52,700 nucleotides of DNA from Gemmatimonadales bacterium (GTDB taxonomy: Bacteria; Gemmatimonadota; Gemmatimonadetes; Gemmatimonadales; JACORV01): the NCBI GenBank assembly GCA_035502185.1, contig DATJUT010000048.1, positions 1-52,700 on the forward strand, given 5' to 3'. Positions 7,815 through 14,182 of the stretch are shown in pieces; the first letter of the stretch is position 1, and the number at the start of each line of letters is the position of its first letter. A model generated the notes under the pieces. It did not search any database. It saw only the letters and a program-made list of their open reading frames with translations, and was not told where the DNA came from. A program made the translations under genes and the position numbers.

Positions 7815-8959
7815 CGGGAGTGCCTCACCTGCGGCGCTCCGAACGCCGCGACGGCGCCGGGCACGTGCTGCCGGCCCGCTCGACGGAAACCGAGACCGCG
7901 GGCGCGGACCTGCGCCCGGTGCTCGAGGCGGCGGCCGCGCGGGTGCTGGGCGGCTGGCGCGACGACCGGGCCGACGCGCTCGACGCGAAGGACGTATCCG
8001 AGACAATCCACTGGCTGGTCGATGCCACGGTGGCGGCGCTCGCGGGCGAGGCGATTCCATCGCAGGGGCCGGCAGCGACCGTGCTGGGTCGCCGGCTCCT
8101 CGAGCTGTTGCGCGCCGCAGTCCTGGCGGAGCCGCGCGAGCCGCAGGCTCAGCTCGATCCCAAGGTGCTGGTCCTGGTCCTGCGCGCCGTCGAGCAGGTG
8201 CGCGAGGCCGTGGACCCCGATTGGTCGCAGGCGCTGTCGTCGCGCCTGTCGGCGCCGAGCGGGCTGGACCTGGTCGTCGAGGTGGCCCACGACCTCCGCT
8301 CGCCCATCACGTCGATCCTGTTCCTGGCCGAGACCCTGCAGCGCGGCCAGAGCGGGACGGTCAACGAGGTGCAGCATCGCCAGCTCGGCCTGATCTACGC
8401 CGCCGCCCTCGGGCTGAGCTCGATGGCGAGCGACGTCATCGAGCTGGCGCGCGGCGGCAAGCAGCTGGTCGAGAAGGAGCCGGCGCCGCTGTCGGTCACG
8501 GCCATTCTCGAGTCGGTGCGCGACATCGTGCACCCCATCGCCGAGGAGAAGGGGCTCTCCATCCTGCTGGTGCCGCCGGTCTCGGACCACCGCATGGGAC
8601 GGCAGCTGGCCCTGAGCCGGGTGCTGCTCAACCTCACCACCAACGCGCTCAAGTTCACCGACGAGGGCTGCGTGGAGATCGCGGCCAGGCCGCGGGGGCT
8701 GACGCAGATGGAATTCTCGGTCCGGGACACCGGCCACGGGATCAGTCCCGAGGCCATGGACAACCTCTACCAGCCGTTCCGACGCTCGAGAGCCCGGGCC
8801 GGACGCAGCGGCTACTACTTCTCGGGAACGGGGCTCGGCCTGGCCATGTGCCGGCTCATCGTCGAGGCGATGGACTCGGAGCTCGAGTTCGAGACGGAGC
8901 AGGGCCGGGGAACCCGGTTCTTCTTCAAGCTGAACCTCCCGCCCGTCACCAACCTGTAG
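7811..8959 (+). CDS. Soluble sensor histidine kinase
   Basis: The kinase has 382 residues and no membrane segment. Residues 1-150 are a helical, unassigned sensor region. HisKA follows with His160 in EVAHDLRSPITSILF. The HATPase_c domain has an N-box (LNLTTNALKF, about 272-282), G1 (VRDTGHGIS) and G2 (SGTGLGLAMCRLIVE). A cytoplasmic signal is implied. It starts inside the stop codon of the sigma54 regulator gene (ATGA at 7811-7814) and is the obvious phosphodonor for it. The first TAGCG box of the downstream array overlaps its stop codon. Confidence 0.93.
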   Translation: MTGVPHLRRSERRDGAGHVLPARSTETETAGADLRPVLEAAAARVLGGWRDDRADALDAKDVSETIHWLVDATVAALAGEAIPSQGPAATVLGRRLLELLRAAVLAEPREPQAQLDPKVLVLVLRAVEQVREAVDPDWSQALSSRLSAPSGLDLVVEVAHDLRSPITSILFLAETLQRGQSGTVNEVQHRQLGLIYAAALGLSSMASDVIELARGGKQLVEKEPAPLSVTAILESVRDIVHPIAEEKGLSILLVPPVSDHRMGRQLALSRVLLNLTTNALKFTDEGCVEIAARPRGLTQMEFSVRDTGHGISPEAMDNLYQPFRRSRARAGRSGYYFSGTGLGLAMCRLIVEAMDSELEFETEQGRGTRFFFKLNLPPVTNL

Positions 8960-9001
8960 CGCGCTGTAGCGGCGATCCAACAGTAGCGGATTCCCCGCTA
9001 C
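8954..9001 (+). promoter_or_regulatory. Array of GTAGCGG boxes, candidate enhancer for the sigma54 regulator
   Basis: Three direct copies of the word CTGTAGCG / CTGTAGCGG / CAGTAGCGG begin at 8954, 8964 and 8981. An inverted copy CCGCTAC lies at 8995-9001. The last two form a perfect 7-bp dyad with a 5-nt spacer. The array lies about 100 bp upstream of a -24/-12-like site and follows the NtrC-type regulator and kinase genes, the usual geometry of an upstream activating sequence. The dyad could instead be a weak terminator for the kinase gene, but no T-run follows. Confidence 0.5.
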
Positions 9002-9047
9002 AACTTTAATCACAATCAAGAAACTCGTAAATTAGCTAAGCGTATTA

Positions 9048-9105
9048 TTGACAAGTAGTTATAGCACTTTGGCGGGGTGCTCGGCAGCGCGCACGGTCCT
9101 TGCCA
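9048..9105 (+). promoter_or_regulatory. AT-rich promoter region of the sugar-transferase gene with a candidate -24/-12 site
   Basis: Bases 9001-9070 are strikingly AT-rich for this DNA. They contain an exact TTGACA at 9048-9053, with no matching -10 at 16-18 nt. Just downstream GCGCACGGTCCTTGCC (about 9089-9104) resembles the sigma54 consensus TGGCACG-N4-TTGC: the -12 TTGC and the central CACG match, and the -24 GG is CG. An AATCAA near 9015 could be part of an IHF-like bending site. The evidence is by eye only. Confidence 0.35.
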
Positions 9106-9120
9106 AACCAACGGCTACAG

Positions 9121-9837
9121 ATGACCTCCCTCAGGATCAACGACCTACTTCTGCAGTGGCGCGAGCAGAGCGTCACGTACGGCATGTCCCGGGTGCGCCG
9201 CTACGAGGACAGCGCGCGTCGGGCGCTGAACGTGGTGGTGGCGAGCGTCGGGCTCGTCATCAGCGCCCCGTTGATGCTGGTGGTCGCAGCGCTGGTGAAG
9301 CTGACCTCCAAGGGGCCGGTCTTCTACCAGCAGACACGCGTGGGGCTCGACCGCCGTGCGCCGGACAGCGACCGCGGCAATCACCGCCGGGTGGCCGACC
9401 TCGGGGGCAAGCCGTTCACCATCTACAAGTTCCGGACGATGAAGGCGCGCGACGACGGGCGGCAGGTGTGGGCGGCCCCGGGTGACGCGCGGATCACGCG
9501 GATTGGCCGGGTGCTCCGGCAGTTCCGGCTGGACGAGCTGCCGCAGCTCGTGAACGTGCTGAAAGGCGACATGAACGTGGTCGGCCCGAGGCCCGAGCAG
9601 CCGCGCATCTTCGCGGACCTGCGGACCCAGGTCCACCGGTACACGGAGCGCCAGCGGGTTCGGCCCGGGATCACGGGGTGGGCGCAGATCAACCACCACT
9701 ACGACGAGTCGATCGAGGACGTGCGGCGGAAGGTCGCCTACGACCTGGACTACATCTCGCGCCAGTCGCTGTCGCAGGACCTCAAGATCATGCTGCTCAC
9801 CGCGCCGGCGATGGTACTGCGAAAGGGCGCCTGGTAG
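9121..9837 (+). CDS. Polyprenyl-phosphate sugar transferase (exopolysaccharide priming enzyme)
   Basis: This 238-residue bacterial sugar transferase (PF02397) transfers a sugar-1-phosphate from a nucleotide sugar to undecaprenyl phosphate at the inner face of the membrane, starting exopolysaccharide or O-antigen synthesis. One membrane segment lies at about 35-60, followed by GPVFYQQTRVG, KFRTMK (103-108), RLDELPQLVNVLKGDMNVVGPRPE and GITGWAQIN. It lacks the large N-terminal four-helix domain of WbaP-type enzymes, so it is ExoY/PglC-sized. An insertion at about 78-97 is unusual. ATG 9121 is chosen; an in-frame TTG lies at 9100. No other polysaccharide genes are adjacent. It is followed by two hairpins. 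Confidence 0.93.
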   Translation: MTSLRINDLLLQWREQSVTYGMSRVRRYEDSARRALNVVVASVGLVISAPLMLVVAALVKLTSKGPVFYQQTRVGLDRRAPDSDRGNHRRVADLGGKPFTIYKFRTMKARDDGRQVWAAPGDARITRIGRVLRQFRLDELPQLVNVLKGDMNVVGPRPEQPRIFADLRTQVHRYTERQRVRPGITGWAQINHHYDESIEDVRRKVAYDLDYISRQSLSQDLKIMLLTAPAMVLRKGAW

Positions 9838-9842
9838 ACTGA

Positions 9843-9863
9843 GAGCCGGGAAGCTCCCGGCTC
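9843..9863 (+). terminator. Hairpin after the sugar-transferase gene
   Basis: GAGCCGGGA (9843-9851) pairs with TCCCGGCTC (9855-9863) around a 3-nt loop, 5 nt after the stop codon. No T-run follows, so it may act in RNA stability or with the stronger hairpin at 9886. Confidence 0.5.
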
Positions 9864-9885
9864 ATGAGGATGGAGTTCGTGGGGG

Positions 9886-9931
9886 AGAGCGCCGGCCCGA
9901 AGTGCATAGGGGCCGGCGCTCTTCGTTTCGG
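9886..9931 (+). terminator. Rho-independent terminator
   Basis: A 13-bp perfect stem, AGAGCGCCGGCCC (9886-9898) with GGGCCGGCGCTCT (9910-9922), is followed by TCGTTTCGG. The tail repeats the TTCGTTTCG seen after the terminator at 6044. It ends the plus-strand signalling/exopolysaccharide cluster ahead of the convergent aminotransferase. Confidence 0.85.
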
Positions 9932-10006
9932 TATCCGGGGAGGTGGGCCCAGGCGGCGCTGCAGAGGGCCATCGTCGGGCCCGGTGGGCGATCCCGGCGG
10001 GCTCCC

Positions 10007-11128
10007 CTAGCCGATCGGGCCGGGCAGCGCCTCTCCCACGCGAGCCAGGGCGGCCTCGAGCTCCGTGGCGGGCGGACCGAAGCCGAACCGGATGAAGTGA
10101 TCCATGCCGAACTGGTCCCCCGGCACCACCAGCACGCTTTTGGAGCGGCGCAGGCGCTCGGCCAGCGCGGAGGAGTTGACGTTGGACGTGTAGCGCGCGT
10201 AGCAGATCGCGCCCGCCTCCGGTGTGCGGTAGCGGAACTCGCCGCCGCGCGACGCGAGCCAGCGCTCGAGGGCCGGCCAGTTGGCGCGCAGGATGGAGCG
10301 GGTACGTTCGAGGATCCGGTCGCGCACGCCGGGTGCGAGGGCCCGGGTCGCCAGCCAGTCCGAGATCACGCTCGGTCCGATGGTCGTGTAGTCCTTGCGC
10401 GCCCACAGCTCGGCGACGAGCGGCGGGGGCGCGACGCACCAGCCGATCCTCAGGCCGGGCAGCCCGTACGCCTTCGAGAGGCCGTTCGTGACCAGGACCT
10501 TCTCGGTGCGTCCCCACGACGTCGGCGTGGCGGAGCGCTCCAGCTCGGCACCCTGGTAGACCTCGTCGGACAGGAGCCAGGCGCCGGCCTTGGCGGCCTG
10601 CCGGACGATCCGGCCGATCGCCTCCTCCGAAAGAACCGCCCCGGTGGGGTTGTTCGGGTTGGTGACCACGACCAGCCTCGTGCCCGGTGCGATCGCCAGG
10701 TCGATGTCGGCGGCTTGCGGCTGCCAGCCCAGCTCTTCCCGGAGCCAGATCGGCGCGATCTCGGCCCCGAACGTCCGCGCCAGCCCCCAGGTCTGCATGT
10801 ACGTCGGCAAGACGATGGCGACGCGGTCGCCGGGTTGGATCAGGTGCCAGCAGGCACAGAAGTTCGCCTCGGCGCTGCCGTTGGTCACGAGGACGTGGTC
10901 GGCCGTGGCGCCGGGATAGAGGGCCGCGATGGCGGCGCGCAGCGGCTCACTGCCGTTGGACTGCGGGTAGCCGAGCCGGTGAGGGGCGAGGTCGTCGAGC
11001 GACAGGCCGGCGATCGCGAGCAGCTCGGCCACGGTCAACGGGTGGACGCCGCTCTCGGAGAGGTTGTACTCGACCCGGTTCTCCCAGGTGCTCTGCCAGC
11101 GCTCCATCGCGAACGGCTCGAACGACAT
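10007..11128 (-). CDS. PLP-dependent class I/II aminotransferase
   Basis: This 373-residue fold-type I aminotransferase has VTNPNNPTGAVLSEE (substrate/cofactor Asn), SDEVYQGAE (cofactor-binding Asp and Tyr) and the Schiff-base Lys in NGLSKAYGLPGLRIGW, and ends with the carboxylate-binding Arg region HFIRFGFG. The amino acid substrate cannot be named. The start MSFEPFAMERW at 11128 matches where relatives begin and is preceded by GGAGGGGCG. That ribosome-binding site is completely paired inside a hairpin (11127-11153), which predicts translational control. It is 56 nt downstream of the DUF4097 gene on the same strand and could be the last gene of that operon. Confidence 0.92.
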   Translation of the reverse strand: MSFEPFAMERWQSTWENRVEYNLSESGVHPLTVAELLAIAGLSLDDLAPHRLGYPQSNGSEPLRAAIAALYPGATADHVLVTNGSAEANFCACWHLIQPGDRVAIVLPTYMQTWGLARTFGAEIAPIWLREELGWQPQAADIDLAIAPGTRLVVVTNPNNPTGAVLSEEAIGRIVRQAAKAGAWLLSDEVYQGAELERSATPTSWGRTEKVLVTNGLSKAYGLPGLRIGWCVAPPPLVAELWARKDYTTIGPSVISDWLATRALAPGVRDRILERTRSILRANWPALERWLASRGGEFRYRTPEAGAICYARYTSNVNSSALAERLRRSKSVLVVPGDQFGMDHFIRFGFGPPATELEAALARVGEALPGPIG

Positions 11129-11153
11129 CGCCCCTCCGACGTGGAGGGGCGAT
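11127..11153 (-). promoter_or_regulatory. Perfect hairpin sequestering the ribosome-binding site and start codon of the aminotransferase gene
   Basis: On the minus-strand RNA, AUCGCCCCUCC pairs with GGAGGGGCGAU around the 5-nt loop ACGUC. That is 11 perfect base pairs. The 3' arm contains the whole Shine-Dalgarno GGAGGGG and the AU of the AUG. No U-run follows, so it is not a standard terminator. Confidence 0.75.
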
Positions 11154-11184
11154 TGTAGTCGTGCCGGAGCGGCCGGGCAAGCCG

Positions 11185-11976
11185 CTAGAGCGAGCGAAGC
11201 CGGATGGAGCCGTTCACGGTCTCGATCTTGAGGTGGCGCCCCCCCTGGCCGATCCGCCCGTCGAGGTGCCGCCGGTTGATGCGCCCGGTCACCGTGATCG
11301 GGAAGTCCGTCTCGATCGAGCCGTTGACGGTCTCCGCCTCGAAATCGGCGCTGAGGTCCTTGGGCACCGACAAGGTGACCCCGCCGTTCACGGTCTCGAA
11401 GTGCAGCGGCGCGGTGCCCTGGCCGTGGACGACCGCGGTCACGCTGCCGTTGACGGTGTTGGCCGACGCGTCCCCGCTGGTGGTCTCCAGCCGCACGCTG
11501 CCGTTGACGGTGCTGGCGTCCACAGGGCCGGCGAGGCCGTTCGCCTCGACGTCGCCGTTCACGGTGCCACCGGAAAACGCGACGCCGGCCGGCAGCTGGG
11601 CGTGGAATTCCACCTCCACGTCGTTGTTGCGCGTGTTCATGCGGTAGTCGTCGCCGGCACCGCAGTGGTTCGAGGAGCCCGGATAGACCGCGCAGATGGT
11701 GACGCTGCCCTCGTGCTCGACGACCTCGATCCTGACGTCGTCCGCGTCGCCGTGGTTGTGAGCCCGCTTGGTCGCGGTGACCAGGACCTCGCCGCCGCTC
11801 GCGGCCTCGGCCGTGACGCCGCCGTTGACGCCCCGGATCGCGAGCGTCTTGCCGGAGGCGATGCGGCCATGCCAGCTCCACTGATCGCCCTGCGGCGGCG
11901 CGTGCCGCGGAGAGTGTCCCCAGCCGGGCGCCAGGGCCACGGCCGCCGCCGCCAGTCCGACCAATCCGTAGTTCAT
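11185..11976 (-). CDS. Secreted DUF4097-type repeat protein (TVNG repeats)
   Basis: The 263-residue protein has an N-terminal signal-like segment (MNYGLVGLAAAAVALAP) and then a beta-repeat body of the DUF4097 (putative auto-transporter adhesin-like) type. The strand-turn word TVNG[SDG] recurs at least six times (TVNGDV, TVNGSV, TVNGGV, TVNGSI), with one TTSGDA. It would be exported and fold as a stacked beta structure at the cell envelope. Its ATG overlaps the stop of the sister gene (ATGA at 11973-11976), so they are co-translated behind the ECF sigma and anti-sigma genes. Molecular function is unknown for the family. Confidence 0.8.
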   Translation of the reverse strand: MNYGLVGLAAAAVALAPGWGHSPRHAPPQGDQWSWHGRIASGKTLAIRGVNGGVTAEAASGGEVLVTATKRAHNHGDADDVRIEVVEHEGSVTICAVYPGSSNHCGAGDDYRMNTRNNDVEVEFHAQLPAGVAFSGGTVNGDVEANGLAGPVDASTVNGSVRLETTSGDASANTVNGSVTAVVHGQGTAPLHFETVNGGVTLSVPKDLSADFEAETVNGSIETDFPITVTGRINRRHLDGRIGQGGRHLKIETVNGSIRLRSL

Positions 11977-12866
11977 CGATCGCCTCCCCGCCGCGACGAC
12001 GAGCCGCGGCGCAGGTAGATGGTGCCGCTGAACGAGGCCAGGATCAGCTTCGCGGCGCCGGTGCCGATGGTGAATTCCCATTCCCGGGGGTGCACGTACC
12101 CGCCGCCCGGGTTGATGGTCATGGGCCAGTCGGACTCGACGTCGCCGCTGAAGGTGCTGACGGAGACGCTGGCGCTGAGGTCGCCTTCCGGCTGCACGGT
12201 CACGTCGCCGGAGTGCGAGTGGAAGCCGTAGCGGCCGCCGTCGTGCACCGGCCCCGAAAAGCCGATGTCGCCGCTCACGGTCTCGGCCTGGACCTCCTGG
12301 CCGTCCACCCGCTCGAGGGTGACGTCGCCCGACACGCTGCGGGCGTTCACGTCGCCGCGCACGCCGCGTACCTCCACGTCGCCGCTGGTCGAGTTGATCT
12401 CGAGCCGCCCCCGTACGTCCGCCGCCTGCACGTCGCCGGAGACGCTCTCGACCTGCGACTCGCCGTTCGCGCAGCGCAGGGTCACCCCGCCCGAGATCGA
12501 GCCCACGGTCGCTTCCCCGCACACGCCGCTGACGTCGACGTCGGCGGAAATCGCGTGCACCTCGACGGCCGTGTTGATCGGGACGGTGATGGTGAAGTCC
12601 ACGTCGCCTTCGCCGCGGCGCGGCTGGGTGCGCACGGAGACCCTGCTGCTCGAGGCCTCCACGTCGACCCGGGCGCCGTCGGCCTCGGCGACCACGTGGA
12701 TCTGGGCGCGATTCCACGACTGGACCCGGACCGAGCCCGACACGCTGTTGAGCTCGAACCGCGCGCCGGATTGGACGGCGATCGTGGTATCCACGGACTG
12801 CGCGGCCAGTCCTCGCGCGGCGCCGGCGGCTGCGGCGATGGCCAGTACGGCAACGGTGCGTATCAT
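11973..12866 (-). CDS. Secreted DUF4097-type repeat protein (VSGD repeats)
   Basis: The 297-residue protein starts with a clear signal peptide (MIRTVAVLAIAAAAGAARGLAAQS), with cleavage likely after LAAQ or nearby. The body is a series of strand-turn repeats built on VSGD: SVSGSV, SISGGV, SVSGDV, STSGDV, TVSGDI, SHSGDV, TFSGDV. These are typical of the DUF4097 family that often follows ECF sigma/anti-sigma pairs. The start is preceded by AGGGGAG. It lies 8 nt downstream of the anti-sigma gene and overlaps the second DUF4097 gene by 4 nt. It is the likely output or sensor component of the ECF module (inference). Confidence 0.82.
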   Translation of the reverse strand: MIRTVAVLAIAAAAGAARGLAAQSVDTTIAVQSGARFELNSVSGSVRVQSWNRAQIHVVAEADGARVDVEASSSRVSVRTQPRRGEGDVDFTITVPINTAVEVHAISADVDVSGVCGEATVGSISGGVTLRCANGESQVESVSGDVQAADVRGRLEINSTSGDVEVRGVRGDVNARSVSGDVTLERVDGQEVQAETVSGDIGFSGPVHDGGRYGFHSHSGDVTVQPEGDLSASVSVSTFSGDVESDWPMTINPGGGYVHPREWEFTIGTGAAKLILASFSGTIYLRRGSSSRRGGDR

Positions 12867-12874
12867 GATCTCCC

Positions 12875-13546
12875 CTAGCTCGCCGCGGCCATGGTGGTGA
12901 CCCGGCGGAGAACCTCGAGCTTGCGCCCCAGCGCCCGTTCGAGATGGCTGTTCAGGTACATGCTGTTCGGGTCCTGCGCGAGCGCGGCCTCCGCCTGGCG
13001 GACGGCGAGGTCGATGATGGCCAGGCTCTGCTGCACTGCGCGGACGGTCGCCGTGTCGAGCACCGACCGGCGCGCGTCGAGCGCGGCCTGCAGCTCGCGA
13101 ATGGCGGCGTCGTAGGATTCGATTCCCTTGGCGGAGGCCAGGCCGGCGACCGGCTGCAGGGCCGCCGCGGGCGCGGCCGCGCCAACCGCCGCGGCGGTCC
13201 GGGCGCCCCGGGTGACGAGCAGCACCGAGCCGGCCGACACGGCCATCAGCACGACTGCCGCGGCCGCGAGCTGCGGGACCGAGAACGCCAGGCGGCGGCG
13301 CGGCGCGAGCGGCACGACCGTCGCCGATTCGCCCAGCCGCGCCGCGATACCGGGCCACAGGTCGCGCTCCGGCGGACGGTCGTCGAGCGCGCCAGCGTGC
13401 CGCTTGAGGCGCAGCAGGGCATCGTAGGCGTCGCGGCACTCGCCGCAGGCCACCAGGTGCGCCTGCGCCGCCGCGAGCGCCTCGCCCTCGACCTCGCCGT
13501 CCACCAGCGCCGACAGCTGCTCGCCCAGATGTGCGTCCATCGTCAC
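12875..13546 (-). CDS. Zinc-finger anti-sigma factor
   Basis: The 223-residue protein starts with a putative zinc-finger anti-sigma domain: His30-x3-Cys34-x2-Cys37 in AHLVACGEC. One membrane helix follows at about 88-110 (VPQLAAAAVVLMAVSAGSVLLV), then a helical C-terminal domain that would be periplasmic. It should bind and inhibit the ECF sigma factor encoded just upstream, releasing it on an envelope signal. The GTG start at 13546 overlaps the sigma stop codon (GTGA); an ATG at 13540 is an alternative. The two DUF4097 genes follow within 8 nt. Confidence 0.88.
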   Translation of the reverse strand: MTMDAHLGEQLSALVDGEVEGEALAAAQAHLVACGECRDAYDALLRLKRHAGALDDRPPERDLWPGIAARLGESATVVPLAPRRRLAFSVPQLAAAAVVLMAVSAGSVLLVTRGARTAAAVGAAAPAAALQPVAGLASAKGIESYDAAIRELQAALDARRSVLDTATVRAVQQSLAIIDLAVRQAEAALAQDPNSMYLNSHLERALGRKLEVLRRVTTMAAAS

Positions 13547-14136
13547 CGCTCCAGTTGCGCGCGCAGCAGCATCCGCGCCCGGTGCAGCTGTGCCTTCGAC
13601 GTACCTGCCGTGACCCCCATCATCGCAGCGATCTCCTCGTGCCTGAAGCCCTGCACGTCATGGAGCACGAACACCTCCCGCGCCCCCCGGGGCAGCTTCG
13701 CGATCGCCTTCTCGAGGTCCAGCGCCTCTCCGCCGCCGCCGGAGCGGGTCTGGTGCACCGACTCCACGTCCACCCAGTCCTCGGTGTAGCGCCGGCCGCT
13801 CGCCTCCGAGCGCCGCCAGTTGAGGATCGCGTTCACCGCCAGCCGGTGCAGCCAGGTGCTGAACGCCGCCTCGCCGCGGTACGTCCCCAGCCGCTCCCAC
13901 GCCCGGACGAAGACGTCCTGCGTCAACTCGTCGGGGTCGCCGTCATCTCCCACCATCCGCCGCGCCAGCGAGTGGATGCGCGCGACGTGCAGGCGGTAGA
14001 GCCGCTCGAACGCCCTGTGGTCACCCGACGCGGCCAGTGCGACATCGGCCGCTTCGGACAGCCCTGGGCCAGCGGACCTATCGGGCGTCGGTGGACGGCT
14101 CACGCCATCCTCCGGGCGGCGCAACGCCCTTTCCAT
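13543..14136 (-). CDS. ECF (sigma-70 family, RpoE-type) sigma factor
   Basis: This 197-residue ECF sigma factor has region 2 (AFERLYRLHVARIHSLARRMVGD ... DELTQDVFVRAWERLGTYRG), STWLHRLAVNAILNWRR, and region 4 (LPRGAREVFVLHDVQGFRHEEIAAMMGVTAGTSKAQLHRAR). It directs RNA polymerase to an envelope-stress-type regulon and is held by the adjacent anti-sigma. ATG 14136 is chosen; an in-frame ATG at 14202 would overlap the upstream regulator gene. A 45-nt gap separates it from the NtrC-type gene, so it may belong to the same transcript. Confidence 0.92.
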   Translation of the reverse strand: MERALRRPEDGVSRPPTPDRSAGPGLSEAADVALAASGDHRAFERLYRLHVARIHSLARRMVGDDGDPDELTQDVFVRAWERLGTYRGEAAFSTWLHRLAVNAILNWRRSEASGRRYTEDWVDVESVHQTRSGGGGEALDLEKAIAKLPRGAREVFVLHDVQGFRHEEIAAMMGVTAGTSKAQLHRARMLLRAQLER

Positions 14137-14182
14137 GTCACCCACTTGGACACACGGCCGGCGCCCGGGGTTGGAAACCCGC

